A stretch of 25,003 bases of DNA from an uncultured Collinsella sp. (GTDB lineage: Bacteria; Actinomycetota; Coriobacteriia; Coriobacteriales; Coriobacteriaceae), in assembly GCA_934654625.1 (NCBI GenBank), contig CAKUGM010000021.1, positions 1 to 25,003 of the forward strand. Direction: 5' to 3'. The notes under the pieces are model-generated. The model was not told the DNA's origin. It was given only the letters and a program-made list of their open reading frames with translations, and ran no database searches. Shown piece after piece: positions 17,325-24,511 of this stretch. Every line of letters begins with the position of its first letter. The stretch's first letter is position 1. The translations under genes and the position numbers were made by a program.

Positions 17325-17909
17325 TTAAAAGCTCTGAGGATACAAGTCTTGGTAGCGCTCGCGCGCATTGGTCACGCGCGCCAGATAGGCCTGGGTTTCG
17401 GGAAACGTGATCGCATCCTGAAGCGACGTCTCCCCTTGGGTCCACTGCTCGACATTGCCCATTCCCGCATTGTACGCAGCGATAGCCTTATCGGTCGAGC
17501 CGTTGAAGTACCGGATGAGGTACGACAGGTAAGCGCAGCCGAATTCAATGTTCGTGGCCGGGTCGCCCAGGTTCGAAGCATCGTAAGAAGCATCGACAAG
17601 CCCTAAAGCGATCATATCGCGCGCCGTCTCGGGCATGAGTTGCATGAGACCCTCGGCCCCGCGGCTGGACTTCGCGCCTTCATCCCATCCCGACTCGGTC
17701 TCGATTACCGCGGCGACAAGATAGGGGTCGACCCCATGGCGCGTCGCCGAATCGACAATCTCCTCTTCATGGGAGAGCGGATAGAACAAGCGCAGCAAGG
17801 GCGCAGGAGCCGCCGAGTATACGAGGGCGATAATGGCAAAAGCGAGCATGCACGCAAGCGGCACGACACGATACCATGCGAGCAGGCGCGGAGCCTTAAT
17901 GCTAGTCAT
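17325..17909 (-). CDS. Membrane-anchored Slt-type lytic transglycosylase
   Basis: The enzyme cleaves the MurNAc-GlcNAc glycosidic bond of peptidoglycan, leaving 1,6-anhydroMurNAc. The 194-residue protein has one N-terminal hydrophobic segment (about 15-35) that would act as an uncleaved anchor or signal. The transglycosylase fold follows: DPYLVAAVIETESGW with the catalytic Glu72, then SSRGAEGLMQLMPETA, the DPATNIEFGCAYLSYLIRYF stretch and AIAAYNAGMGNVEQW. The ATG at 17909 overlaps the coaE stop by eight bases (ATGACTAG) and follows GGTGAGG, so translation is probably coupled to coaE. A start nine codons upstream would deepen the overlap and is less likely. Its role in the cell is probably wall turnover. 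Confidence 0.9.
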   Translation of the reverse strand: MTSIKAPRLLAWYRVVPLACMLAFAIIALVYSAAPAPLLRLFYPLSHEEEIVDSATRHGVDPYLVAAVIETESGWDEGAKSSRGAEGLMQLMPETARDMIALGLVDASYDASNLGDPATNIEFGCAYLSYLIRYFNGSTDKAIAAYNAGMGNVEQWTQGETSLQDAITFPETQAYLARVTNARERYQDLYPQSF

Positions 17910-18534
17910 GTGCCTCACCTGCCCGATTGAAGCCATGGGAAGCGATCCATGCGTCGAGCGCGGCCTCTAAACGTCCATCGGCCACGGCGTTGTCGAACAC
18001 AACCGAAGACCATTCGTTGAGCTGCTCATCGCTCGGCTGCAAAGCCGCACGGCGCTCAAAATCTTCCGGCGACATACCGCGCTCGACAGCGCGTTCACGA
18101 CGAACGTCAAGCGGCGCCCAAACGGTCGCCACCTCATCGGCAAGCGAAAAAGCATCTGCAAACGACGACGGCGCGGAAACCTCGACCACGGCAAAAGGAA
18201 CGTTCGGTTGCGTCGCCACGCAGCAGCCATAGGGCAGCAAGCGATCCGCCAAGCGCTTGACGAGCACCGGATGCACGATCTCGTTAAGACGCGCCGTCTG
18301 TTCGGGGTCCGTAAACGCCCGACTCGCCAGACGCGCGGTCACGATGCCACCGGTCTCATCCAAAATGTCCCAGCCAAAACAATCTGCAAGCTCTGCCACC
18401 ACGGCAGACCCAGGCTGATACAAATCTTTTGCCATCTGGTCCAAATCGATTCGCAGGCCGCCGGCCCGCTCGAGATAGCGTGCCGCATACGACTTGCCCG
18501 ATGCTATGTTGCCTAAAAGGAATAACGTGAACAT
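17902..18534 (-). CDS. coaE: Dephospho-CoA kinase (CoaE)
   Basis: CoaE phosphorylates the 3'-hydroxyl of dephospho-CoA, the last step of coenzyme A synthesis. The 210-residue protein has the P loop GNIASGKS at 8-15, the acceptor-site LRIDLDQMAKDLYQPG, LNEIVHPVLVKRL and the lid region with RRERAVERGMSPEDFERR. The ATG at 18534 puts the P loop at the usual distance from the N-terminus; an in-frame ATG at 18573 lies inside the upstream terminator hairpin and is rejected. The ribosome-binding site is weak (GAG only). It is the first gene of the coaE-transglycosylase-uvrB-larB cluster, but only about 20 bases separate it from a strong terminator, so its own promoter is not evident. Confidence 0.93.
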   Translation of the reverse strand: MFTLFLLGNIASGKSYAARYLERAGGLRIDLDQMAKDLYQPGSAVVAELADCFGWDILDETGGIVTARLASRAFTDPEQTARLNEIVHPVLVKRLADRLLPYGCCVATQPNVPFAVVEVSAPSSFADAFSLADEVATVWAPLDVRRERAVERGMSPEDFERRAALQPSDEQLNEWSSVVFDNAVADGRLEAALDAWIASHGFNRAGEAHD

Positions 18535-18555
18535 GCGCTCTATTGAAACACAAAT

Positions 18556-18588
18556 AAAGAGCCAAAGGGACACTCCCTTTGGCTCTTT
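18556..18588 (-). terminator. Strong intrinsic terminator after proC
   Basis: A perfect 15-bp stem (AAAGAGCCAAAGGGA at 18556-18570, its complement at 18574-18588) with a 3-base loop. On the minus strand it is followed by TTTATTTGTGTTT. It ends the transporter-hypE-hypD-proC unit and isolates coaE. The upstream A-rich side could make it weakly bidirectional. Confidence 0.88.
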
Positions 18589-18627
18589 AGCAAACCTATG
18601 CCGAATCTTCGCGTTAGGCGCTATGCG

Positions 18628-19431
18628 CTAGGCAAGCTCACGGTTGCGCTCGGCGCAGGCGAGCATCGCGTCGACCACGGTCGCGCGCAGGCCGCCGCGC
18701 TCGAGCTCGGCCACGGCAGCGATCGTCGTACCGGCAGGCGAGCTCACCATGTCCTTGAGCACGCCGGGGTGCGCGCCGGTCTCCTGCAGGTACTTGGCGG
18801 TACCCAGGACCGCTTGCTCGGCCATGGCGTAAGCCTGGGCGCGCGGCATGCCCTCGATAACGGCGGCGTCGGCCATAGCCTCGATGAACAGGCACACATA
18901 GGCAGGCGCAGAACCGGAAACGGCAACGACGGCGTCCATCAGGTGCTCGGGGATGAACTCGGCCTTGCCGAAAGCGCAGAACAGCTCGTGGACGCGCTTG
19001 CGCTCGTCGTCGGTCACGTTGCCGTTCGGGCACAGGGCGCTCATCGACTCGCCCACCATTGCGGCGAGGTTGGGCATAACGCGCACGATCTTGCGCTCGG
19101 CGCCCAGAAGGCCCTCGAGGCGCTCGAGGGAGACGCCGGCCGCGATGGAGATGACAACGGCGCCCTTATCGACGGACGGGGCAAAAGCCTTGACGACGCC
19201 ATCGAGATACTGCGGCTTCACCGCGATGATGATAGTCTTGGCGCCAGCTACGGCCTCACAGTTGTCGCAGGTGCCCTGGCAGCCCAGCTCGCCAGCGAGC
19301 TTTTGCTGGGACGCCTCGGTCACGTCTGCAACCGTAACATCCGAAGCCGCCACAAGACCGGAGCCCACGATGCCCTTGAGCATCGCAGTTCCCATATTTC
19401 CACAGCCGATAAGCGCCAGTTCCTTAGCCAT
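18628..19431 (-). CDS. proC: Pyrroline-5-carboxylate reductase (ProC)
   Basis: ProC reduces pyrroline-5-carboxylate to L-proline with NAD(P)H in the cytoplasm. The 267-residue protein begins with the dinucleotide-binding ALIGCGNMGTAML and has IIIAVKPQYLDGVV, VISIAAGVSLERLE, IVRVMPNLAAMVGES. The C-terminal dimer and active-site helices contain AVSGSAPAYVCLFIEAMADAAV and KDMVSSPAGTTIAAVAELERGGLRATVVDAM. The ATG at 19431 is chosen because GGAAGGA precedes it at good spacing; an in-frame ATG at 19494 would add 21 residues encoded by a hairpin region. It directly follows hypD, whose product is its substrate, so a catabolic or salvage role beside ordinary proline synthesis is likely. A hairpin between the two genes could adjust their relative expression. 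Confidence 0.96.
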   Translation of the reverse strand: MAKELALIGCGNMGTAMLKGIVGSGLVAASDVTVADVTEASQQKLAGELGCQGTCDNCEAVAGAKTIIIAVKPQYLDGVVKAFAPSVDKGAVVISIAAGVSLERLEGLLGAERKIVRVMPNLAAMVGESMSALCPNGNVTDDERKRVHELFCAFGKAEFIPEHLMDAVVAVSGSAPAYVCLFIEAMADAAVIEGMPRAQAYAMAEQAVLGTAKYLQETGAHPGVLKDMVSSPAGTTIAAVAELERGGLRATVVDAMLACAERNRELA

Positions 19432-19452
19432 ATCTTTATCCTTCCAATCCAA

Positions 19453-19491
19453 CGATGTGACAGTTGTCCACCGGACCATTCTGTCACATCG
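19453..19491. repeat. Hairpin between hypD and proC
   Basis: Perfect 11-base inverted repeat, CGATGTGACAG (19453-19463) and CTGTCACATCG (19481-19491), with a short TCC/GGA stem inside the 17-base centre. No T tract follows on the leftward strand, so it is not a classic terminator. It may be an mRNA stability or processing element or a protein operator. Confidence 0.6.
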
Positions 19492-19521
19492 CATCGTTAC
19501 CTATAGAATCCTCAAAGCAAT

Positions 19522-22014
19522 CTAGAACGACTGCTCGGTACGGTTGATGATCTCGTTCTGAAGTTCCGTACCCAGGTTGCACCACTTCTCGGAGAAGCCG
19601 GCAACGCGGACGATAAGGTCCTTGTAGTTCTCCGGGTGCTTCTGAGCATCCAGCAGCGTCTCCTTGTCGATGATGTTGAACTGGATGTGGTGACCGTCCA
19701 TATCAAAGTAGCTGCGCACCAGGTCGGCAAGGTTCTCGATACCCTTCTCGCCAGCGATGGAGCTGGGCGTGAACTTCTGATTCAGTAGGGTACCGCCGGT
19801 TGCCGCATGGTCCATCTTGGCGCAGGACTTGATGACCGCCGTGGGACCGTTGACGTCAGCAGAGCGCTCGGGCGAGATGCCGTCGGAAACAGGCTCGCCG
19901 GAGAGGCGGCCGGAAGGAGACGCACCCGTGACCTCACCAAAGTAGATATGGCAGGTGGTGGGCAGCATGTCGATGCGCCATTCACCGCGGCGCATGTTGG
20001 ACCTACCGGTGATGGTGTCGTGGAAGTACTGGAACACGGCACGCATGATGTCGTCAGCGTAGTCGTCGTCGTTGCCGAACTTAGGCGTCTTGCGGCTCAC
20101 GAGGTTACGGATCAGCTGGTACTTCTCGCCCTCAAAGTTGTGGTCGATGGCCTCCAGCAGCTCGTCCATGGTAAAGCGCTTCTCGTCATAGACGTTGTAC
20201 TTGAGCGAAGAGAGCGCGTCGGTGATGGAGCCGATGCCCACGCCCTGCAGGTAGGTGGTGTTATAGCGAGCACCACCGGCGTTGTAGTCCTCGCCGCGGG
20301 CGATGCAGTCCTCGGTCAGCAACGACATGTAGGGCACGGGGTTGTACTTGGCGGTCAGCTGCGTGTTGATGTTGGAACCGTTGACCTTAACGTCTTCGAA
20401 GTACTTGACCTGCTTCTTGTAAGCATCGAAGAGCTCCTCGAAGGTCTCGAAATCGCGCGGGTCGCCGGTCTCGATACCGATCATCTTGCCAGAGCGAGGA
20501 TCGACACCGTTGTTGAGCGTGACCTCGAGGATCTTGGGCAGATTGAAGTAACCGGTCAGAGGATAGGCCTCATATCCCCAGCAGCCGGTCTCGACACAGC
20601 CCGAAGAACCGCCGTGACGGGCATCAGCCAGGCTCTTGCCGGCATTGAGCTGCTCGTCGATGATCTCCTCGGTGTTGTAGAAGGCAGGCTGGCCCCAGCC
20701 GGCACGGGCAACCTCGCAAGCGCGCTTCAGGAACTTGCGCGGCGTCTTGCGGCTGATTTGCACGTTGGAGTTGGGCTGGATGAACATCATCTCGCCCATG
20801 CAGTCGAGGATGATGTATGAAACGTCGTTTACACCGTCCTTGCCGTCCGGAGTGACGCCGCCGGTGTTGATGTTGGCAAAGTCGGAGTAGGTGCCGGACT
20901 CCTTGAGGGTCACGCCCACCTTGGGGGGTGCAGGCTGGCTGTTGAACTTGACCCACAGGCACTCGAGAAGCTCGAGAGCATGCTCACGGTCAAGACGGCC
21001 GGCGGCGACATCTGCCTGATAGTACGGATTCAGATGCTGGTCAAGGCGACCCGGGGTGTAAGCGTCCCACGGATTCGTCTCGCTGGTGACGGCAAGATGG
21101 ATGAACCAGTAGCGCTGGATCCACTGCCAGTAGGTCTTGGGGCGCTCGTTTGCCACAACGCGGCAGTTCTCGGAAATCTGGCGCAGCTCCTCGGCGCGCG
21201 CAGAATCGCTCTCCTCCTCGGCCATCTTGGCAGCGAGGTCTGCATAGCGGTTGGCAAGCACGGTAGTGGCGTCGACAGCGATAAGCATGCCGCGTAGCTC
21301 GTCGCGCTTCTCGAGAGCGTGCTCGTCGCTCAGATAGTCGATGGCGTCGAGGGCGCCCTGGATCTCCTGCTTGATCTCGGCGAAGCCGTGGGTCACGCCA
21401 CGATCGGAGCCCAAGCACGTGTGACCGCCGGCACGCTGCTCGTAGAACTCGGTGAAGATACCGGCCTCAAAAGCGAGGTGCCACTGCTCGGTCTGGGCAG
21501 CCATGATCTTCTCGCGGAAGGCGCGGTTCTTCCAGTACGGGATGATGATCTCTTCCTGGACCTTCAGGTCGTCTTCGGTGACCTTGAAGTTAACCTGCTC
21601 GCGATCGTTCATGTTGTGCATATCCTCGAGCGTATGGCAGCATAGCTCGGGGAAGGTCGGGGCAGCCTGGGGCCCGCGGCCCTTCTCGCCCACGATTAGC
21701 TCGCCGGGCTCGATGCGAATGGTTTTACGCTCAAAGTAGTCATGGAGCACCTGGCCGCGCAGCTCGGGGATGGAGAGTGCGCCCTCGTAGCGCTTGTAGG
21801 TCTCGGTCTCGATGAGCGCGCGCTCCATATCGATATACGGCTGCGTGGTCTCGCTCTGGTGGCGGAGCATCTTGATGCGGTCGTTCATGCCGCGATCCTC
21901 CTGCCAAGTAGCGTGGCTGGTCTCACGTATCGGCGCGGCATGAGAAGACACCGCCTTCAGGGCCTCTTCGATCGCAGCGAACTCCGCCGACTCCAAATCC
22001 TTTATGTTTTCCAT
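19522..22014 (-). CDS. hypD: Glycyl radical enzyme, probable trans-4-hydroxy-L-proline dehydratase (HypD)
   Basis: HypD removes water from trans-4-hydroxy-L-proline by radical chemistry to give pyrroline-5-carboxylate. The 830-residue protein has the complete fold: a PFL-like N-terminal barrel, the thiyl cysteine and base in SGCVETGC (Cys473, Glu475), and the radical glycine Gly806 in RVAGF. Other residues match those I recall for the Clostridioides difficile HypD pocket: Ser373, Asp378 and Phe379 in KESGTYSDFANINTGG, Tyr489 in LTGYFNLP, His198, Asp317 and Thr686. Large blocks such as WVKFNSQPAPPKVG and DMLPTTCHIYFGEVTGASP agree with that enzyme. The immediate neighbours, an activase and proC, fit this reaction. 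The ATG at 22014 overlaps the end of hypE within a shared GGAGG; an internal ATG at 21888 with AGGAGG would give 788 residues, close to the family length. Automatic labels such as pyruvate formate-lyase are probably wrong. Confidence 0.9.
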   Translation of the reverse strand: MENIKDLESAEFAAIEEALKAVSSHAAPIRETSHATWQEDRGMNDRIKMLRHQSETTQPYIDMERALIETETYKRYEGALSIPELRGQVLHDYFERKTIRIEPGELIVGEKGRGPQAAPTFPELCCHTLEDMHNMNDREQVNFKVTEDDLKVQEEIIIPYWKNRAFREKIMAAQTEQWHLAFEAGIFTEFYEQRAGGHTCLGSDRGVTHGFAEIKQEIQGALDAIDYLSDEHALEKRDELRGMLIAVDATTVLANRYADLAAKMAEEESDSARAEELRQISENCRVVANERPKTYWQWIQRYWFIHLAVTSETNPWDAYTPGRLDQHLNPYYQADVAAGRLDREHALELLECLWVKFNSQPAPPKVGVTLKESGTYSDFANINTGGVTPDGKDGVNDVSYIILDCMGEMMFIQPNSNVQISRKTPRKFLKRACEVARAGWGQPAFYNTEEIIDEQLNAGKSLADARHGGSSGCVETGCWGYEAYPLTGYFNLPKILEVTLNNGVDPRSGKMIGIETGDPRDFETFEELFDAYKKQVKYFEDVKVNGSNINTQLTAKYNPVPYMSLLTEDCIARGEDYNAGGARYNTTYLQGVGIGSITDALSSLKYNVYDEKRFTMDELLEAIDHNFEGEKYQLIRNLVSRKTPKFGNDDDYADDIMRAVFQYFHDTITGRSNMRRGEWRIDMLPTTCHIYFGEVTGASPSGRLSGEPVSDGISPERSADVNGPTAVIKSCAKMDHAATGGTLLNQKFTPSSIAGEKGIENLADLVRSYFDMDGHHIQFNIIDKETLLDAQKHPENYKDLIVRVAGFSEKWCNLGTELQNEIINRTEQSF
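21897..21902 (-). promoter_or_regulatory. Internal ribosome-binding site pointing to a second hypD start
   Basis: AGGAGG on the minus strand, eight bases before an in-frame ATG at 21888 (codon 43). It is a full-consensus site, and the shorter product would match the length of characterised HypD. It may be the true start, or both starts may be used. Confidence 0.5.
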
Positions 22015-22016
22015 CG

Positions 22017-22934
22017 TTACCCTCCAATTTGAACGTTATCAAACCCATGTTGCAAGAACAGATCCTTCAGGTGTTCCATGCGCTCATCGCTTGGCACCTG
22101 TAAATCACGAGCAAGGTACGGCCTTCCCAAGCGCGTATATTTGCTGCTTCCCGTCGTGTGGTACGGAAGCAGATTCACCGGCGGCATTCCCACGTGGCTC
22201 TTGAGATACTCGATGATAGCAAGCATGCTCTCGTCGTCATCGTTCACCGTGCCGATCGTCGGAATGCGAATGTTAAGCGACGCGCCGTTATGAGCCAAAA
22301 ACTCGAGGTTTCTAAGAATGACATCGTTTGACCTGCCGATGTACTTGATGTGCTTCTCCTCATCGATCATCTTGATGTCATACAGCCAGGTATCGACATA
22401 GGGAAGCAAGCGTCGATAGGTGCCCAACGGCGCATAACCGCACGTATCGATAGCGATGTCGATGCCTTCGAAATGCAGTTTCCGGCAGAGCTCCTCCATA
22501 AAATCGGGGTCTTGAACCATGCACTCACCGCCCGAAAGCGTAACGCCGCCTCCAGAGCGCTCGTAGAACTGCTGGTCTTCCAAAGCCTTCTTGACGAGCT
22601 CGTCTACCGTGTAACGCTGGGTACCCACAATCTCGCGGCATTCGTTGGGGCACCAATCCAGACAAGTGCCGCACGTGACGCACGACCCTTTGCTCGTATG
22701 CGCACGGCTATCGTCCCCGACGGTCACCGCGTTGTGCGGGCACGCCTTGGCACACAGCCCGCACCCCGTGCACTTACCGGGGTCGAACATCAACTCGCGG
22801 TCAAAGCTCTGGCTCTCGGGGTTGTGACACCACCAGCACGACAGCAGGCAGCCCTTGAAAAAAATCGAGGTTCGAATTCCATGGCCATCGTGCACCGAGA
22901 ACTTCTGGACATTGATGACAGCTGGCAATTTCAT
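22017..22934 (-). CDS. hypE: Glycyl radical enzyme activase, probable HypE
   Basis: A radical-SAM enzyme that abstracts a hydrogen from the glycine of its partner HypD, switching it on under anoxic conditions. The 305-residue protein has the SAM-cluster motif C29-x3-C33-x2-C36 with the conserved GHGIRTSIFFKGC around it. An insert carries two further 4Fe-4S clusters (C55, C58, C61, C65 and C85, C88, C91, C95), as in activases of dehydratase-type glycyl radical enzymes but not of pyruvate formate-lyase. SGGECM binds SAM, and IDTCGY and WLYDIKMIDEEKH fit the family. The ribosome-binding site is weak and the gene starts 18 bases after the transporter; its stop shares sequence with the hypD ribosome-binding site, so hypE and hypD are probably coupled. 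Confidence 0.93.
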   Translation of the reverse strand: MKLPAVINVQKFSVHDGHGIRTSIFFKGCLLSCWWCHNPESQSFDRELMFDPGKCTGCGLCAKACPHNAVTVGDDSRAHTSKGSCVTCGTCLDWCPNECREIVGTQRYTVDELVKKALEDQQFYERSGGGVTLSGGECMVQDPDFMEELCRKLHFEGIDIAIDTCGYAPLGTYRRLLPYVDTWLYDIKMIDEEKHIKYIGRSNDVILRNLEFLAHNGASLNIRIPTIGTVNDDDESMLAIIEYLKSHVGMPPVNLLPYHTTGSSKYTRLGRPYLARDLQVPSDERMEHLKDLFLQHGFDNVQIGG

Positions 22935-22952
22935 CTTCGGTCAGCCCTGTCT

Positions 22953-24221
22953 CTACGCAATACCGATCAGCATGCACAGAACGTTTGCCAAAACGCCCGC
23001 AGCAAGGCCGCCCACCAGATGCGTCACAATCGCGAAGCCGGTGAACTCAGTGCCCTTCAAGTCATCGAGCATCGGAACGTGCGTGGAAAGGAAGCCGCTC
23101 CAGCAGAAGCAAATCGCCGTGAGCACGGGGATATCCTTGGCGCCAAGCAAGCCGCCTTGGAGCAAACCGGCAACCAGGCTCATGGAAGCGCCGGCAGAAG
23201 CCAGCGAGGTCGCCACGACGCTCAGGGCCTCCATGTGCGTGAAGCCGAAAAGCGGGGTAATGATGAAGTCGATCTTGCTGGCAAGCCAAGGAAGGAAGTA
23301 CACGCCCTCGTAGGCAGCGCCCGTGTAGACGCCACCCTCGCCAGCGCCGTTCGAAAGCATCATCACGATCGTGCAGATGATAAGAACGCCGGGGATGATA
23401 GCGAGACCGAGTTGAACGCCGTCCTTGCCACCGTCGATCAGAGAGGACATCGCACGCATGGCAACGCCGCCCTCGCGGATAGCACGCTTGCCCTCGGGGA
23501 GCTCCACGCCGTCGTCATCCATCTCATAGGCGTCAACCGCATCCTGCTCTTTACCAAACTTACGGGCGCAAGGAATCAGCAGCAAGCGGGTCGAAAGAAC
23601 GCCGCCCAAAATGGCACAGAGGCTGCCAATGCCGGCGGGAAGGATCGTATCGACACCGTTGGTGCCGGAAAGACCCAAGACAGCGCCCACGACAATCATG
23701 CCGATACCAAAGCAGGTACCGAAGTTAACAAGCGCAGGAATCTGATAGCGCTTGAAATAGCGCATAAAGCCACGGTTGTGAACAAACGTGCAGACAGCCG
23801 GGTTATCGGACAAAAACGTGGCGATTGCGCCCACAGAGGCAGCACCGGGAAGGCCGAAGAGCGGCTTCATGAGCGGAGTGATCAACTTGTTGAGCATAGC
23901 CACGACACCGAACTCCGTGAACAGGGAACCCAAAGCGCCGCAGACGACAGCGATGGCCATGATATAGAAGCAGGTGTCGAGCAGGAGAGCATATGCCGTC
24001 TTCATAAGTGTAGAGATCATATTGGTGCCACCCATGACCATAGCCATAGGGACGAACAGCACGCAAAGGCCAACAAGACAGCCGATCCATTCCGGGCTCA
24101 GCTCTTTGGTAAAACGGGCCTTGGGAGCAGTGCTCTGGTCCGAAGACCCGCCCTCAACTACCGATAAGTTATGAAGCGTTTCAACGGTAGCTTCCTCTTG
24201 AACTTGCACGCTCTTGGACAT
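22953..24221 (-). CDS. Gate-domain (YjiH-like, nucleoside-recognition family) membrane protein, candidate hydroxyproline transporter
   Basis: A 422-residue multispan membrane protein. After a polar N-terminus of about 40 residues come hydrophobic segments typical of two Gate (nucleoside recognition) domains: CLVGLCVLFVPMAMVMGG, FYIMAIAVVCGALGSLF, LPGAASVGAIATFLSDNPAV and, in the second half, GKDGVQLGLAIIPGVLIICTIVMML and FGFTHMEALSVVATSLASAGASMS. An acidic cytoplasmic loop lies between them (about 230-255). Transport by this family is poorly defined. It is the first gene of the unit with hypE, hypD and proC, so uptake of hydroxyproline, a hydroxyproline peptide or a related compound is a reasonable inference, but no substrate motif shows it. 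GGAAGGGG precedes the ATG. Export of a product or a gating role cannot be excluded. Confidence 0.8.
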   Translation of the reverse strand: MSKSVQVQEEATVETLHNLSVVEGGSSDQSTAPKARFTKELSPEWIGCLVGLCVLFVPMAMVMGGTNMISTLMKTAYALLLDTCFYIMAIAVVCGALGSLFTEFGVVAMLNKLITPLMKPLFGLPGAASVGAIATFLSDNPAVCTFVHNRGFMRYFKRYQIPALVNFGTCFGIGMIVVGAVLGLSGTNGVDTILPAGIGSLCAILGGVLSTRLLLIPCARKFGKEQDAVDAYEMDDDGVELPEGKRAIREGGVAMRAMSSLIDGGKDGVQLGLAIIPGVLIICTIVMMLSNGAGEGGVYTGAAYEGVYFLPWLASKIDFIITPLFGFTHMEALSVVATSLASAGASMSLVAGLLQGGLLGAKDIPVLTAICFCWSGFLSTHVPMLDDLKGTEFTGFAIVTHLVGGLAAGVLANVLCMLIGIA

Positions 24222-24259
24222 TCAAACCCCTTCCGAGCACGACAACGCAACGACAGAAA

Positions 24260-24315
24260 ACGGACGGCATCGCAGCGACGTCCAGAGATCTGGGTCAAGC
24301 AGCGATACCGTCCGT
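24260..24315 (-). terminator. Leader element copy B: hairpin with terminator-like U tract
   Basis: On the leftward transcript a 14-base arm ACGGACGGTATCGC (24302-24315) pairs with GCGATGCCGTCCGT (24260-24273) through 13 Watson-Crick pairs and one G-U, followed by TTTTCTG. Inside lies a second hairpin, GAC-CCAG with CTGG-AC-GTC and a 4-base loop. It closely resembles copy A in the outer stem but not in the inner hairpin sequence. Confidence 0.7.
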
Positions 24316-24332
24316 ATGACATAAAACAAAAA

Positions 24333-24384
24333 ACGGCATCGCAGTAGACAGGAGGTCTCCATGTCAAACCGCGATACCGTCCGT
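24333..24384 (-). terminator. Leader element copy A: hairpin with U tract
   Basis: On the leftward transcript ACGGTATCGC (24371-24380) pairs with GCGATGCCGT (24333-24342), nine Watson-Crick pairs and one G-U, then a run of T. The 5' arm carries the same four extra bases (ACGG) as copy B, but here they have no partner. The inner hairpin is GACA-GGA with TCC-TGTC, one bulged base and a 4-base loop. Confidence 0.7.
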
Positions 24385-24511
24385 ACGTGCTGTTCTATGC
24401 ACTTCTCCACCCAAAGATTGACCATCGATGGGCGCTATTGCGCTCGGTAGCAGGCGAAAAACAAAATTCGTCTTTCAGCAAGGTAATTTTCGCCGAAATG
24501 AAATACGAAAC

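Larger units (their letters stand above)
24222..24505 (-). promoter_or_regulatory. Structured 5' leader of the transporter-hypE-hypD-proC unit
   Basis: If transcription starts near 24505, the leader is about 280 bases. From its 5' end it holds an 8-base inverted repeat (TTTTCGCC at 24487-24494 against GGCGAAAA at 24453-24460), a small GCGC hairpin near 24430-24445, a GTGC/GCAC hairpin just before 24385, then two tandem copies of a terminator-like element. The last copy ends 38 bases before the ATG. No open frame of credible size lies in it, so regulation by a leader peptide is not obvious. I could not match it to a known riboswitch. Confidence 0.6.

Noticed and set aside
18535..18573. Upstream ATG at 18573 as the coaE start.
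   Set aside because: It would begin within the terminator stem and adds 13 residues not expected before the P loop.
19522..22014. Pyruvate formate-lyase, hydroxyphenylacetate decarboxylase or choline lyase as identity of the glycyl radical enzyme.
   Set aside because: Cys-Val-Glu at the active site excludes the Cys-Cys of formate-lyase. No small subunit gene for hydroxyphenylacetate decarboxylase is present, and the substrate-pocket residues and the adjacent proC fit HypD better.
22350..24167. 605-residue plus-strand open frame opposite the transporter and activase genes.
   Set aside because: It lies fully antisense to two well-recognised genes and has no family pattern; long antisense frames are common in GC-rich codon-biased DNA. 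The same holds for those at 236-1951, 2134-3540, 3524-4822, 7670-9664, 16155-17606 and 19807-20820, and for the minus-strand one at 10345-11283.
24333..24400. T-box riboswitch: the leader reads GGACGGTATCGCGG, similar to the T-box sequence GGGTGGNACCGCGG, and a terminator follows.
   Set aside because: The bulge that must pair with tRNA CCA should read UGG, here CGG. The sequence is the arm of the terminator itself, and the second copy diverges after ATCGC. No Stem I with a specifier loop was recognised.
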